A stretch of DNA of 64,000 nucleotides from Clostridia bacterium. GTDB taxonomy: Bacteria > Bacillota > Clostridia > Oscillospirales > Acutalibacteraceae. This document shows, piece by piece, positions 35,480-44,729 of the stretch. A program made the position numbers and the translations under genes. The notes under the pieces were generated by a model, which made no database searches, was not told where the DNA came from, and saw nothing but the letters and a program-made list of their open reading frames with translations. Location: the NCBI GenBank assembly GCA_017623615.1, contig JAGAOT010000004.1, forward strand, positions 1 through 64,000, given 5' to 3'. Position 1 is the stretch's first letter. Each line of letters begins with the position of its first letter.

Positions 35480-35603
35480 GTGAAAAATTAAAAGTGAAAA
35501 ATGAAAAGTTAAGGACGGGTTTCACTCGTACCCGTAATAGTCCCCCTTGTCAAAGGGGAGGAAAACGGCGCAGCCCCTTAACTCTTCAATCTTCACTTTT
35601 CAC
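35480..35603. repeat. long palindromic repeat, AGTGAAAAATGAAAAG family, copy 1
   Basis: The left arm has AAAGTGAAAAATGAAAAGTT, the middle has several small palindromes (CGGGTTTCACTCGTACCCG, CCCCCTTGTCAAAGGGG), and the right arm is TTCAATCTTCACTTTTCAC. It lies between apbE and the alcohol dehydrogenase gene. Confidence 0.75.
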
Positions 35604-35620
35604 CGGAATGGGGTGTTATC

Positions 35621-36724
35621 ATGTCAAATTCAATATACATGCCCGTAAAATGTCTGTGGGGCAGCAACGCAGTTATTGAAAATTCAACCGCCCTTGCCGC
35701 GCTGGGCAAAAAATGCCTTATCGTAACGGGCAAAACGGGCGCAATAAAAAGCGGCGCGCTGTGCGATGCAAAATCCGCCCTTGCCGCCGAAAACATTTCT
35801 TTTGAGATATTTGATGAAATAGGCGAAAATCCGCTTGTTTCCGCCTGCCATAAGGCGGGCGAAGCCGCAAGGAATGCGGGCGCGGATTTCATCCTCGGAG
35901 TCGGCGGCGGCTCTGTGCTTGACGGCTCAAAGGCAATCGCAATTTATGCCTCAAATCCTGACCTTGCCCCGCTCGATATTTACAAAAGAGAATATTCGAA
36001 CAAGCCTTTGCCCGTTGCGCTTGTCGGCACAACCGCAGGCACGGGCAGCGAGGTAACCGCCGTTGCGGTTTTGACCAACGACGAAACGGGTGTTAAAAAG
36101 AGCATTTCGGGTCCCGACTGCTATGCCGCCGTTTCGTTCTGCGACCCGAAATACACCGCCTCGCTCCCTTATAAATCAACGGTTTCAACCGCTCTGGATG
36201 CTTTTGCCCACGCGATTGAGGGCTTTTTTACCCCCAAGGGCTGCGGAATAATCCGCCTTTTCGCGGAAAAATGCATCCCCGAGCTTTACCGATGCCTGAA
36301 AGAGCTTTCAAAATCGGATTGCGTTGACCCCGCGCTTCGAGAGCCGCTCTATTATTCCTCAATTTATGCGGGGCTTGTTATCAACACCTGCGGCACGGCA
36401 TTCCCGCACCCGCTCGGCTATGTTTTAACCGAAAATTACGGCATTCCCCACGGCACGGCGTGCGCCGCGTTCTTTGCGCCGTTCATTGACCGCTGCAGGC
36501 AGTTTGCGCCCGAAAAATTTGCCGATTTTGTTGCAATGACCGAGGATATTGACACGGTTAAGGCGGTTATTGCCTCTCTGACAGACCTCGGCGGCGTTAA
36601 AATCAGCCCCGAAGAAGCAAAAAATCACGCCCTGCGCTGGCAGAACGTGATTCCTCGGAATTTTACCGCCTCCCCGGGCGGATTAACGCAGGGGGAAGCG
36701 GCGGATATTCTCGCTTCGGTTTAA
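35621..36724 (+). CDS. iron-containing alcohol dehydrogenase
   Basis: A 367-residue group III alcohol dehydrogenase. It has the NAD-binding GVGGGSVLDGSKA loop, the TTAGTGSEVT motif, and metal ligands in DAFAHAIEG, FPHPLGYVLT and GIPHGTACA. It likely reduces an aldehyde to an alcohol with NAD(P)H in fermentation; the substrate cannot be read from sequence. GGGGTG precedes the ATG. It stands alone between a repeat and a convergent small gene. Confidence 0.92.
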   Translation: MSNSIYMPVKCLWGSNAVIENSTALAALGKKCLIVTGKTGAIKSGALCDAKSALAAENISFEIFDEIGENPLVSACHKAGEAARNAGADFILGVGGGSVLDGSKAIAIYASNPDLAPLDIYKREYSNKPLPVALVGTTAGTGSEVTAVAVLTNDETGVKKSISGPDCYAAVSFCDPKYTASLPYKSTVSTALDAFAHAIEGFFTPKGCGIIRLFAEKCIPELYRCLKELSKSDCVDPALREPLYYSSIYAGLVINTCGTAFPHPLGYVLTENYGIPHGTACAAFFAPFIDRCRQFAPEKFADFVAMTEDIDTVKAVIASLTDLGGVKISPEEAKNHALRWQNVIPRNFTASPGGLTQGEAADILASV

Positions 36725-36733
36725 GCCGAAACG

Positions 36734-36874
36734 TCAGCAGCCGCAACCGCAGCCGCAGTCATTGCTTCTTGTTGTTACGCCGCAGCCGCAGCCGTTGTTG
36801 CCGCAGTCGCCGTTACAGAAGAGAAGAATGAGGATGATGAAAAGGCACCAGTTGTTATTGCATCCGCAACCCAT
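36734..36874 (-). CDS. 46-residue Gly/Cys-rich membrane-inserting peptide
   Basis: A short gene with a strong ribosome binding site (GGGGAGG, 6-7 bases before ATG at 36874). The product is MGCGCNNNWCLFIILILLFC, followed by a Gly/Asn/Cys-rich part ending DCGCGCGC. It has twelve Cys and one hydrophobic stretch of about 11 residues. It resembles the small high-Cys proteins of spore-forming Firmicutes, which makes a spore or envelope role possible. Its function is unknown and it is too short for usual gene finders. Confidence 0.65.
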   Translation of the reverse strand: MGCGCNNNWCLFIILILLFCNGDCGNNGCGCGVTTRSNDCGCGCGC

Positions 36875-36975
36875 AATCTAACCTCCCCTTGTTGTTTTGA
36901 AGCGGGTTTCAACCGCTTACATTCACATCTTATGTGAGATTGGGGAAAGTGTTACGGAAAATACGAATATAAAAT

Positions 36976-37003
36976 GAGGCACACTTCCTGCGAAGTGTGT
37001 CTC
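36976..37003 (-). terminator. terminator of the galE-PFL operon
   Basis: GAGGCACACTTC pairs with GAAGTGTGTCTC around CTGC. Read on the minus strand the stem is followed by ATTTTAT. It lies 11 bases after the PFL-family stop. Confidence 0.75.
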
Positions 37004-37013
37004 GTTCTGTTTA

Positions 37014-38372
37014 TTAGTTTTTAAGGCTCTGCATGGGGGCGGGGATTCTGCCGCCGCGCGCGATGAACTTTGCGGGGGAATAGGTTGAAAGGGGCATAAC
37101 GGGTCCGCTGCCGAGCAGGCCGCCGAAGCTGAGCTCCTCGCCCACGCCCTTGCCGATTGCGGGGATAACTCTGACAGCCGTGGTTTTGGAGTTAACCATG
37201 CCGATTGCCGCTTCGTCCGCGATAATTGCGGAAATAACCTCTGCGGGTGTGTCGCCGGGAATGTTAATCATGTCAAGACCGACGGAGCAAACCGCCGTCA
37301 TTGCTTCAAGCTTGTTAAGGGTGAGCGCGCCGCTTCTTGCCGCGTCAATCATGCCTGCGTCCTCTGTTACGGGGATGAATGCGCCCGAAAGACCGCCAAC
37401 GTGTGACGAAGCCATAACGCCGCCCTTTTTAACCGCATCGTTGAGCAGGGCAAGCGCCGCTGTTGTGCCGTGGCAGCCGCAGGCTTCAAGACCCATTTCC
37501 TCAAGAATGTGTGCTACGGAGTCGCCGATTGCGGGGGTGGGGGCAAGAGAAAGGTCAACAATGCCGAAGGGCACGCCGAGCCTGCGCGAAGCCTCGCTTG
37601 CAACAAGCTGACCCATGCGGGTAATCTTGAAAGCGGTTTTCTTTATGATGTCCGCAACCTCGGTCAAGTCGCAGTCGCCCGCTTTTGCGAGAGCGGCTCT
37701 TACAACTCCGGGGCCCGAAACGCCGACGTTGATAACGCAGTCCGGCTCGCCCGCGCCGTGGAATGCGCCCGCCATAAACGGGTTATCCTCGGGAGCATTA
37801 CAGAAAACAACGAGCTTTGCGGGACCGATGCAATCCCTGTCCGCAGTCAGCTCCGCGCTCTTTCTGACAACATGACCCATCATTGCAACGGCATCCATGT
37901 TGATGCCCGTTTTGGTTGAGCCGATGTTGACGGAGGAGCAGATGTGGTCGGTTACGCTCAAAGCCTCGGGAATAGCCTCGATAAGCTCTCTGTCGCCGGG
38001 GCCGAAGCCCTTCTGAACAAGCGCGGAAAAACCGCCGAGGAAGTTAACTCCGCATGCAACCGCCGCCTTTTCAAGCGTTTTTGCAAGCTTAACGGCGTCT
38101 TTATCTTCGCATGAAGCGAGAATCATTGCCGCGGGAGTAACGGAAATTCTTTTGTTGATGATGGGAATGCCGAATTCCTTTTCAATCTGCTCGCCGGTTG
38201 AAACAAGGTCTTTTGCATAGCGCGTTATCTTGTCATATACCCTTTGGCACATAACGTCAACGTCGCTGTGGCAGCAGTCAAGGAGCGAAATGCCCATCGT
38301 GATTGTACGAACATCAAGATGCTCGTCCTGAATCATGGTTATTGTTTCAAGAATATCTCTTGCATTAAGCAT
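37014..38372 (-). CDS. PFL-family protein (UPF0210)
   Basis: A 452-residue cytoplasmic protein of the UPF0210/DUF711 family, structurally related to pyruvate formate-lyase barrels but without known activity. Conserved marks include [31 protein letters not shown] and [12 protein letters not shown]. It is paired with an upstream ACT-domain gene (11 bases), as in many Firmicutes; this pairing suggests control by a small ligand, possibly an amino acid. GAGGTGA precedes the ATG. Confidence 0.92.
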   Translation of the reverse strand: MLNARDILETITMIQDEHLDVRTITMGISLLDCCHSDVDVMCQRVYDKITRYAKDLVSTGEQIEKEFGIPIINKRISVTPAAMILASCEDKDAVKLAKTLEKAAVACGVNFLGGFSALVQKGFGPGDRELIEAIPEALSVTDHICSSVNIGSTKTGINMDAVAMMGHVVRKSAELTADRDCIGPAKLVVFCNAPEDNPFMAGAFHGAGEPDCVINVGVSGPGVVRAALAKAGDCDLTEVADIIKKTAFKITRMGQLVASEASRRLGVPFGIVDLSLAPTPAIGDSVAHILEEMGLEACGCHGTTAALALLNDAVKKGGVMASSHVGGLSGAFIPVTEDAGMIDAARSGALTLNKLEAMTAVCSVGLDMINIPGDTPAEVISAIIADEAAIGMVNSKTTAVRVIPAIGKGVGEELSFGGLLGSGPVMPLSTYSPAKFIARGGRIPAPMQSLKN

Positions 38373-38383
38373 AGTCAGTCACC

Positions 38384-38653
38384 TCAGATAGTATGCATTG
38401 CATTAAAAATATCTTCGTGCATGGCATGGATTGAAAGACCCATATCTCCGCCGATTTTATTAAGCATATCCGAAAATTCGGTGAACGGAATATCGGATTT
38501 TGAAATGTCAACCATCATTATCATCGCAAACATGTCCTGAAGAATGGACTGTGTAACTTCAAGAACGTTTATGTTGTGGTTGCAGCATTCGGTTGAAATT
38601 TTTGCAAGAATGCCGACCATGTCTTTGCCTATAACTGTTATAACTGCTCTCAT
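38384..38653 (-). CDS. ACT-domain protein (UPF0237)
   Basis: An 89-residue single ACT domain: MRAVITVIGKDMVGILAKIS, then HNINVLEVTQSILQDMFAMIM. It is the standard partner of the PFL-family gene directly downstream. Ligand and effect are unknown. CGGAGG precedes the ATG. Confidence 0.93.
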   Translation of the reverse strand: MRAVITVIGKDMVGILAKISTECCNHNINVLEVTQSILQDMFAMIMMVDISKSDIPFTEFSDMLNKIGGDMGLSIHAMHEDIFNAMHTI

Positions 38654-38671
38654 ATCATGCCTCCGAAAGGT

Positions 38672-39232
38672 TTATTTATTAATGACATTTGCTTTTGGTG
38701 CTTTTGAAATTATATAACTCAAGAAATCCGATTTTTCGCTTTCGCTTTTGAAAGAATCTGATTTTATTATATTTGCGGTTGTTGCGCTTGTGTACAGATA
38801 AATGTTCTTTTCTGTGATAATGATTTTTTCAATAGCAGAATAACCTCTGGCAATCACGGAATTCTCTGATGTATCAATGAATTCCTCTTTGCCAAAAATG
38901 AGTTCTCCGTTTTTGTCGTACGAAAGATTTCCGTCCTTCTTTAATTTGACGAAATTTTTCTTTAATTTGCGGAAATAGCTTTTGTACGAAAAAAGAACCC
39001 AAAGTATATCCATAACAGCCATAGCTATTAGTTCAATTATAATCAAGAGGGGATCGAAACGAAGAATTGCGATAAAAACGATTAAAATAATAGAGAGTAA
39101 GGGTACTGAAAGCTTATAATTAAACAATGCTTTTTTGCCCACAGCAGATGTTAACATATGAATTTTATTAAACTCAAAGTAGTCGTTGTCGTCTAAACTG
39201 TAACAGATTTTATAATCGTATTCCGTACTCAT
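38672..39232 (-). CDS. YcxB-like membrane protein
   Basis: A 186-residue protein with two close membrane helices (about 43-60 and 63-84) and a C-terminal YcxB-like domain: NFVKLKKDGNLSYD, then GYSAIEKIIITEKNIYLYTS. This family resembles PH-like domains and has no known role. GGAGATATAG precedes the ATG. It lies in a five-gene minus-strand unit from galE to the PFL gene. Confidence 0.75.
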   Translation of the reverse strand: MSTEYDYKICYSLDDNDYFEFNKIHMLTSAVGKKALFNYKLSVPLLSIILIVFIAILRFDPLLIIIELIAMAVMDILWVLFSYKSYFRKLKKNFVKLKKDGNLSYDKNGELIFGKEEFIDTSENSVIARGYSAIEKIIITEKNIYLYTSATTANIIKSDSFKSESEKSDFLSYIISKAPKANVINK

Positions 39233-39234
39233 AA

Positions 39235-39837
39235 CTATATCTCCAAAACTTCAATTATATCCTTAACAACAAAATCCGCGGCGGTGTCAACATTTTCTTT
39301 TTTTGTAAACAAACATCCGTAGGTGCCTGCGTTTTTGCCCGACAAAACATCAATCTCTCTGTCGCCAATCATAACCGTTTCGCTTTTATCGAGATTATAG
39401 GTTTTGCATATCCATTCAACCGCATCGGGTGCGGGCTTTGAGGGGAATCCGTTTGAGGAATCAACAAAACCCGAAAAATATTTTGCGATATCATATTCTT
39501 TAAGATAATACTGTGAGGTTTCGTGACCTCTGTGGGTGTAAAGATAATGCTTGCAGCCTCTTTCGTGAAGTGTCTGAACAGTTCTGACGGTGTTTTCAAA
39601 CGGCACGGCAATCGGGCGCAGAGAATAATCGTGTTCATACTTTCTGAAAAGCTCTTTTTCTTCGTCTGTTGTGCCGTAATGCTCGTAGCAGTCTGCAAAA
39701 GTGATTTCAAGCAAAGCCTTTGCTTCGTCATAATCGGCGTCTTTGCCGAAATCGCGCATCATTTTGAGAAAAGCCGAGGTTATGTGGGGGTAGCTGTCAA
39801 ACAGCATGCCGTCGAAATCCCAGATATAATTTTTCAT
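39235..39837 (-). CDS. HAD-family phosphatase (phosphoglycolate phosphatase-like)
   Basis: A 200-residue HAD-IA hydrolase. Motif I is WDFDGMLFDSYP (Asp nucleophile near residue 8), motif II is LYTHRG, motif III is the Lys in SKPAPDAVEW, and motif IV is MIGDREIDVLSGKNAG. It resembles phosphoglycolate phosphatase/beta-phosphoglucomutase types; substrate unknown. It starts 3 bases after the galE stop. Confidence 0.88.
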   Translation of the reverse strand: MKNYIWDFDGMLFDSYPHITSAFLKMMRDFGKDADYDEAKALLEITFADCYEHYGTTDEEKELFRKYEHDYSLRPIAVPFENTVRTVQTLHERGCKHYLYTHRGHETSQYYLKEYDIAKYFSGFVDSSNGFPSKPAPDAVEWICKTYNLDKSETVMIGDREIDVLSGKNAGTYGCLFTKKENVDTAADFVVKDIIEVLEI

Positions 39838-39840
39838 TGC

Positions 39841-40857
39841 TTATTCACCGAAGCCGTTGGGATTCTGCGACTGCCAGCGCCATGAATCCTCGCACATTTC
39901 GTCGATTCCCCTTGCTGCAACCCAGCCAAGCTCTGCCTTTGCCTTTGAGGGGTCGGAATAGCAGGTTGCAATGTCGCCGGGTCTGCGCGGAGCGATAACA
40001 TATTTAACGGGTCTGCCGCTTGCTTTTTCAAATGCCTTTACAACGTCAAGAACGCTGTAGCCGTTGCCCGTGCCGAGGTTATAGGTGAAGCAGCCGTTTT
40101 CGCCGAGCACCTTTTCAACCGCCTTGATGTGACCGAGCGCAAGGTCAACAACGTGGATATAGTCGCGCACGCCCGTGCCGTCGGGGGTGTCATAATCGTC
40201 ACCGTAAACGTTGAGAAATTCTCTTCTGCCGATGGCAACCTGAGCAATATAGGGCACAAGGTTGTTGGGGATTCCATTGGGGTCCTCGCCTATCCTGCCG
40301 CTCTTGTGTGCGCCGATGGGATTGAAATAGCGAAGAAGGGTGATGCTCCATTCGTTATCGGAAGCATAAAGGTCCTTGAGAATTCTTTCTATGTAAAGCT
40401 TTGTTGTGCCGTAGGGGTTGGTTGTTTTGCCCTCGGGCATGTCCTCTTTGAGGGGAGAGGGGTTTTCGCTGCCGTATACCGTTGCGGACGAGCTGAAAAC
40501 GATTTTTTTGCAGCCTGCGGCTTTCATTGCTTCGCAAAGGATAACCGTGCCGCCGATGTTGTTGTCATAATATTCAAGAGGCATTGAGCAGCTTTCGCCG
40601 ACAGCCTTGAGACCCGCAAAGTGAATAACCGCGTCAATTTTGTTTTCCGCAAAAATTTTGTCAAGACCCTCGCGGTCGCGGATGTCGCATTCGTAAAATT
40701 TAACATCCTTACCCGTGATTTCTTTAATACGTTTTACACTTTCGCTCTTGCTGTTGCAGAGATTATCGAGTATAATAGTATCATAACCCGCGTTGAGAAG
40801 CTCCACGCAGGTGTGCGAACCGATAAATCCCGCGCCGCCTGTAACAAGAATTGACAT
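39841..40857 (-). CDS. galE: UDP-glucose 4-epimerase
   Basis: A 338-residue short-chain-type epimerase with N-terminal GGAGFIGSHTC, the catalytic SSATVYG serine/threonine part and YGTTKLYIE (Tyr-x-x-x-Lys). The C-terminal half has RYFNPIGAHKSG and VRDYIHVVDLA. It converts UDP-galactose and UDP-glucose, completing galactose use (GH36 and GH2 in this window could supply galactose) and supplying glycans. First gene of the operon. Confidence 0.96.
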   Translation of the reverse strand: MSILVTGGAGFIGSHTCVELLNAGYDTIILDNLCNSKSESVKRIKEITGKDVKFYECDIRDREGLDKIFAENKIDAVIHFAGLKAVGESCSMPLEYYDNNIGGTVILCEAMKAAGCKKIVFSSSATVYGSENPSPLKEDMPEGKTTNPYGTTKLYIERILKDLYASDNEWSITLLRYFNPIGAHKSGRIGEDPNGIPNNLVPYIAQVAIGRREFLNVYGDDYDTPDGTGVRDYIHVVDLALGHIKAVEKVLGENGCFTYNLGTGNGYSVLDVVKAFEKASGRPVKYVIAPRRPGDIATCYSDPSKAKAELGWVAARGIDEMCEDSWRWQSQNPNGFGE

Positions 40858-40874
40858 AATAAATCCCTCCGAAT

Positions 40875-40967
40875 GTTAAGTGAACAGTGAAAAATGAAAA
40901 GTTAAGGGGCAGAGCCCGCCCGAAACTTTTCACTCTTCACTTTTAATTTTTCACTTCTGTTTTAACT
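40875..40967. repeat. long palindromic repeat, AGTGAAAAATGAAAAG family, copy 2
   Basis: The left arm begins GTTAAGTGAACAGTG and continues AAAAATGAAAAGTTAAGG. The core is AGAGCCCGCC. The right arm is ACTTTTCACTCTTCAC, then TTTTAATTTTTCACTT and ends TTTTAAC. It separates the galE promoter from the HD/rsmA unit. Confidence 0.75.
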
Positions 40968-41037
40968 TACCATGCTATTATAATTACAATTTCAAAAAAA
41001 ATCAACGGAAGTCTGAACAATATTTGATAAAAAGGTC

Positions 41038-41706
41038 GTGTGTTTTTTGTTAAGCTATGAAAATTTGAGAAAAGACAGCGAGATTGTTGCTTATGTCGAG
41101 GCGGCAAACAACGTTTTGGGCGCAATAGGCTACACCGAGCACGGAATGGCGCACGCAGTTAAAACGGGCGAGGATGCAAGCCGCGTTTTGGCTTCGCTCG
41201 GATATGACGAAAGAGAGTGCGAGCTTGCAAAAATCGCGGGGCTGATGCACGATATAGGAAACGCCGTTAACCGCTGTGACCACGCGCAGAGCGGCGCATT
41301 CCTTGCGTTTGAGCTTTTGAGGGCAAGGAATTTCCCCGTTGCCGAGGTTATAAAAATAACAACCGCCATCGGTCATCACGATGAAAAAACCGCCGCCGCG
41401 GTAACTCCGCTTGCCGCCGCGCTTATTCTTGCCGACAAAAGCGATGTGCGCACATCGAGGGTGCGCAACAAAAAAACCGTGCATGACGATATTCACGACA
41501 GAGTAAATTACGCCGTTTTCAGCTCAAAGCTCGATGTTGACCGCGAAAAGCGCATGATTTGCCTGACCCTTAAAATTGACACTCTTGTGTGCCCCGTTAT
41601 GGAATATTTTGAGATTTTCCTTGACAGAATGGTGCTTTGCAAAAAGTCCGCAGAATTTCTCGGCTGTGATTTTGAGCTTATAATTAACGATACGAGGTTG
41701 CTGTAA
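41038..41706 (+). CDS. HD-domain phosphohydrolase
   Basis: A 222-residue HD protein with TEHGMAHAVKTGEDASRVLA, the LAKIAGLMHDIGNAVNR metal site, IGHHDEK and ALILADKSDV. Close relatives are uncharacterised phosphohydrolases. The frame begins with GTG at 41038, which is very near AAAGG; TTG at 41047 is an alternative, so the first three residues are uncertain. Its stop overlaps the rsmA start by 1 base. Confidence 0.82.
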   Translation: MCFLLSYENLRKDSEIVAYVEAANNVLGAIGYTEHGMAHAVKTGEDASRVLASLGYDERECELAKIAGLMHDIGNAVNRCDHAQSGAFLAFELLRARNFPVAEVIKITTAIGHHDEKTAAAVTPLAAALILADKSDVRTSRVRNKKTVHDDIHDRVNYAVFSSKLDVDREKRMICLTLKIDTLVCPVMEYFEIFLDRMVLCKKSAEFLGCDFELIINDTRLL

Positions 41707-42569
41707 TGTATAATTTAACAGACGTTTCAACAATAAAAGATATTCTTGCCCGCCACGGCTTCCATTTTTCAAAATCGCTGGGTCAGAATTTTATAATCAA
41801 TCCCTCGGTCTGCCCCCGCATGGCGGAGGAAAGCGGAATTGACGAAAACAGCGGCGTTATCGAGATAGGCGCGGGCTTCGGAGTTTTGACAGCGGAGCTT
41901 GCAAAAAGGGCGAAAAAGGTTGTTGTTATTGAGATTGACACAAAGCTTTTGCCTATTCTTGACGAAACCTTAAAGGATTTTGACAATATTGAGATTGTCA
42001 ATCAGGATGTGCTCAAAACCGACCTTGCCGCGCTTATCAAAGAAAAATTTGACGGCATGCCCGTTTACGTCTGCGCAAATCTGCCGTATTACATCACCTC
42101 GCCCGTTATCATGACATTGCTTGAAAGCAGGCTTCCGATTGAAGCGATAACCGTTATGGTGCAAAAGGAAGCGGCGCAAAGGCTTTGCGCCCCCGTGGGC
42201 AGCCGCCTTTCGGGCGCAGTAACCGTTGCGGTGGATTACTATGCAAAGGCGCAAAAGCTTTTTGACGTTTCCGCAGGCTCGTTTATGCCAGCCCCCAAGG
42301 TTGACAGCAGCGTTATCCGCATGGATATCCGCAAAACCCCCGAAATCGAGATAACCGACGAAGATTTATTCTTCAAAATGGTGCATGCCGCCTTCGGTCA
42401 GCGCAGAAAAACCGCATCCAACGCAATAAGCGCAGGGGCGGGAATCCCGAAAGATGTTGTTATAAAAGCGATTGAGGAATGCGGCTTTGCCCCCGCCGTG
42501 CGTGCCGAGGGGCTGACGATGAGCGAGCTTGCAGACCTGAGCGAAAAAATCGGCGCATTGCTTAAGTAA
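41706..42569 (+). CDS. rsmA: 16S rRNA dimethyladenosine transferase
   Basis: A 287-residue KsgA/RsmA enzyme that dimethylates two adenines in helix 45 of 16S rRNA. The family marks are HFSKSLGQNFI, the SAM loop VIEIGAGFGVLT, acidic EIDTKL, and CANLPYYITSPV (NLPY motif). FGQRRKTASNAIS lies in the C-terminal helical part. It is coupled to the HD gene upstream. Confidence 0.96.
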   Translation: MYNLTDVSTIKDILARHGFHFSKSLGQNFIINPSVCPRMAEESGIDENSGVIEIGAGFGVLTAELAKRAKKVVVIEIDTKLLPILDETLKDFDNIEIVNQDVLKTDLAALIKEKFDGMPVYVCANLPYYITSPVIMTLLESRLPIEAITVMVQKEAAQRLCAPVGSRLSGAVTVAVDYYAKAQKLFDVSAGSFMPAPKVDSSVIRMDIRKTPEIEITDEDLFFKMVHAAFGQRRKTASNAISAGAGIPKDVVIKAIEECGFAPAVRAEGLTMSELADLSEKIGALLK

Positions 42570-42626
42570 CATCGACAATTTTATTTTCTTCTTGACAAAA
42601 AATCCATATTAAGTTAATATCAAAGG

Positions 42627-42781
42627 GATAGAGGTGCGAAAGTTAAGAGTAATTCTCTGCGCAGGGAAATCACGGAGAATGAAAGGGGCTTTCGCCGAAG
42701 TGAATGCCAGCTTGCCCGAGGCTGCATTTGCTGGGACGCTGCAAAACATGCAGCGTACTGTCACGGTTGTGGAGCGCTATC
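42627..42781 (+). promoter_or_regulatory. lysine riboswitch (L-box)
   Basis: The conserved core is present in order: AGAGGTGCGAA (42630), the loop region with AAGAGTAATTC, then GAAAGGGGCTTTCGCCGAAG, GCTGGGACGCTGC and ACTGTCACGGTTGTGGAGCG. The closing stem is GATAG (42627-42631) with CTATC (42777-42781). A terminator hairpin follows before the NhaC-type gene, so lysine binding is expected to switch the gene off. Confidence 0.95.
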
Positions 42782-42808
42782 AAAAATCTTTGATATAACA
42801 TTGATTTT

Positions 42809-42850
42809 GCTTCGATATACAGCCGTGTATCGGAGCTTATTATTTTTTTA
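42809..42850 (+). terminator. regulated terminator of the L-box
   Basis: GCTTCGATATACA (42809-42821) pairs with TGTATCGGAGC (42826-42836), followed by TTATTATTTTTTTA just before the ribosome binding site ACGGAGG. This is the expression platform of the riboswitch. Confidence 0.88.
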
Positions 42851-42863
42851 CGGAGGTAATCCC

Positions 42864-44666
42864 ATGACACGCAGAAACAGATTTTTTGCAATCATTATGG
42901 CAATCGCCTTAATCGGCACAATGTTTTGCGTAGGCGCATTCGCTGCGGAAGAAGCGGCAGTTCTTCTTTCAGCACCTGCAGAATCAACAATCGTTTCCGT
43001 TGACGTTGACGGCGAAATCGTAGAATACGACCTCGCTGACGCGGACTCGGCTCACGAGTATGTTGATAACTACGCAGACAACCTTACAAACGATGCAAAC
43101 TTCAAGGCTAACATCGAAACGGCTATCGCAAAGGTACGCGAAAGCATAGGCAAGTATGCAACAATATGGGCACTCGTTCCCCCCGTTATTGCAATCGTTC
43201 TTGCTCTTATCACCAAGGAAGTTTATTCCTCGCTCATCATCGGTATAGTTGCGGGCGGCTTTATTTTTGCGGGCGGCAACTTTGAAACTGCAATCAACCA
43301 TGTTCTTTTCGACGGCTTCGTTGCAAGCCTTTCGGACAGCTACAACATGGGTATCATCATCTTCCTTGTTCTTCTCGGAATGCTTGTTTCTCTCATGAAC
43401 AAGGCGGGCGGCTCTGCGGCATTCGGCAGATGGGCTTCAAAGCACATCAAGTCAAGAGTCGGCGCACAGCTTGCAACAATCCTTCTCGGCTGCCTTATCT
43501 TCATTGACGACTATTTCAACTGCCTCACAGTAGGCTCCGTTATGAGACCCGTATGCGACGAAAAGAAGATTTCCAGAGCAAAGCTCTCATATCTTATCGA
43601 CGCAACAGCAGCTCCTGTTTGCATCATCGCTCCCATTTCTTCATGGGCGGCAGCGGTTGCAGGCTTTGCAAGAGGCGCAGGCGCAGAGAGCGGCATCAGC
43701 CTCTTCATCCAGGCTATTCCCTATAACTTCTATGCGCTTTTCACCATTCTCATGATGGTTGTTCTTGCATTTGCAAAGATGGACTACGGCCCCATGAAGC
43801 TCCACGAAAGAAATGCTTTTGAAAAGGGTGACATCTTCACAACCGGCGACAGAGTTTCAAACGATGATGTTGCGGCTAACCCCAAGGGCAAGGTTATCGA
43901 CCTTGTTCTTCCCGTTGTTGTTCTTATAATCACATGCGTTATCGGCATGATTTATTCGGGCGGCTTCTTCAGCGGCGAAAGCTTTATTGATGCATTCTCG
44001 AATTCCGATGCTTCCGTCGGCCTTGTTATCGGCTCGGCAATCGCAATCGTATTTGCCGTTGTTTATTTCCTTATCAGAAGAGTTATCAGCTTCAAGGATA
44101 TTATGGCTTCTCTGCCCGACGGCTTCAAGGCAATGGTTCCCGCTATCCTTATTCTCACCTGCGCATGGACTCTTAAGGCTATGACAGACAGCCTCGGCGC
44201 AAAGATTTATATTTCACAGCTTGTTGAAGGCAGCGCGGGCGCATTCCAGATGCTTCTTCCCGCTATCATCTTCCTTATCGCTGTCGGTCTTTCATTCGCA
44301 ACCGGCACATCGTGGGGCACCTTCGGCATCCTTATCCCCATCGTTCTCAGCGTATTCGAAGCAACCAATCCTCTTATGATAGTTGCTATTTCGGCATGTA
44401 TGGCAGGCGCGGTTTGCGGCGACCACTGCTCACCCATTTCGGACACAACAATCATGGCATCCGCGGGCGCACAGTGCAACCACATTAACCACGTTTCAAC
44501 TCAGCTTCCCTACGCAATGACTGTTGCGGGCGTTTCATTCGTAACATACATTATTGCGGGAGCTCTCGCAAAGACGGGCTTTGCAATCGTTGCTCTTCCC
44601 ATCGGCGCAGTCCTCATGATTGCAACACTTCTTGTAATCAAGGCTGTTACAAAGAAAAAGGCATAA
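42864..44666 (+). CDS. NhaC-family antiporter under lysine control
   Basis: A 600-residue carrier of the NhaC Na+/H+ antiporter family, with about 12 helices: ALVPPVIAIVLALITKEVYSS opens the first, and the conserved centre has CLIFIDDYFNCLTVGSVMRP, DATAAPVCIIAPISSWAA and later ATGTSWGTFGILIP and CGDHCSPISDTTIMAS. It carries an N-terminal signal-peptide-like helix (about 1-24) and an extra outside domain of about 90 residues rich in Asp/Ala before helix 2. GGAGG precedes the ATG at 42864. The L-box strongly suggests it moves lysine or responds to lysine need; some L-box-controlled NhaC proteins have been proposed to be lysine carriers. The substrate here is inferred. Confidence 0.9.
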   Translation: MTRRNRFFAIIMAIALIGTMFCVGAFAAEEAAVLLSAPAESTIVSVDVDGEIVEYDLADADSAHEYVDNYADNLTNDANFKANIETAIAKVRESIGKYATIWALVPPVIAIVLALITKEVYSSLIIGIVAGGFIFAGGNFETAINHVLFDGFVASLSDSYNMGIIIFLVLLGMLVSLMNKAGGSAAFGRWASKHIKSRVGAQLATILLGCLIFIDDYFNCLTVGSVMRPVCDEKKISRAKLSYLIDATAAPVCIIAPISSWAAAVAGFARGAGAESGISLFIQAIPYNFYALFTILMMVVLAFAKMDYGPMKLHERNAFEKGDIFTTGDRVSNDDVAANPKGKVIDLVLPVVVLIITCVIGMIYSGGFFSGESFIDAFSNSDASVGLVIGSAIAIVFAVVYFLIRRVISFKDIMASLPDGFKAMVPAILILTCAWTLKAMTDSLGAKIYISQLVEGSAGAFQMLLPAIIFLIAVGLSFATGTSWGTFGILIPIVLSVFEATNPLMIVAISACMAGAVCGDHCSPISDTTIMASAGAQCNHINHVSTQLPYAMTVAGVSFVTYIIAGALAKTGFAIVALPIGAVLMIATLLVIKAVTKKKA

Positions 44667-44683
44667 TTTCTGCATGGGTTTCA

Positions 44684-44713
44684 GAACCTCCCGATTTTCG
44701 GGAGGTTCTTTTT
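44684..44713 (+). terminator. intrinsic terminator of the NhaC-family gene
   Basis: GAACCTCCCGA pairs with TCGGGAGGTTC around TTT, followed by TTTTT. Confidence 0.9.
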
Positions 44714-44729
44714 ATGTCTGAATATGTAT

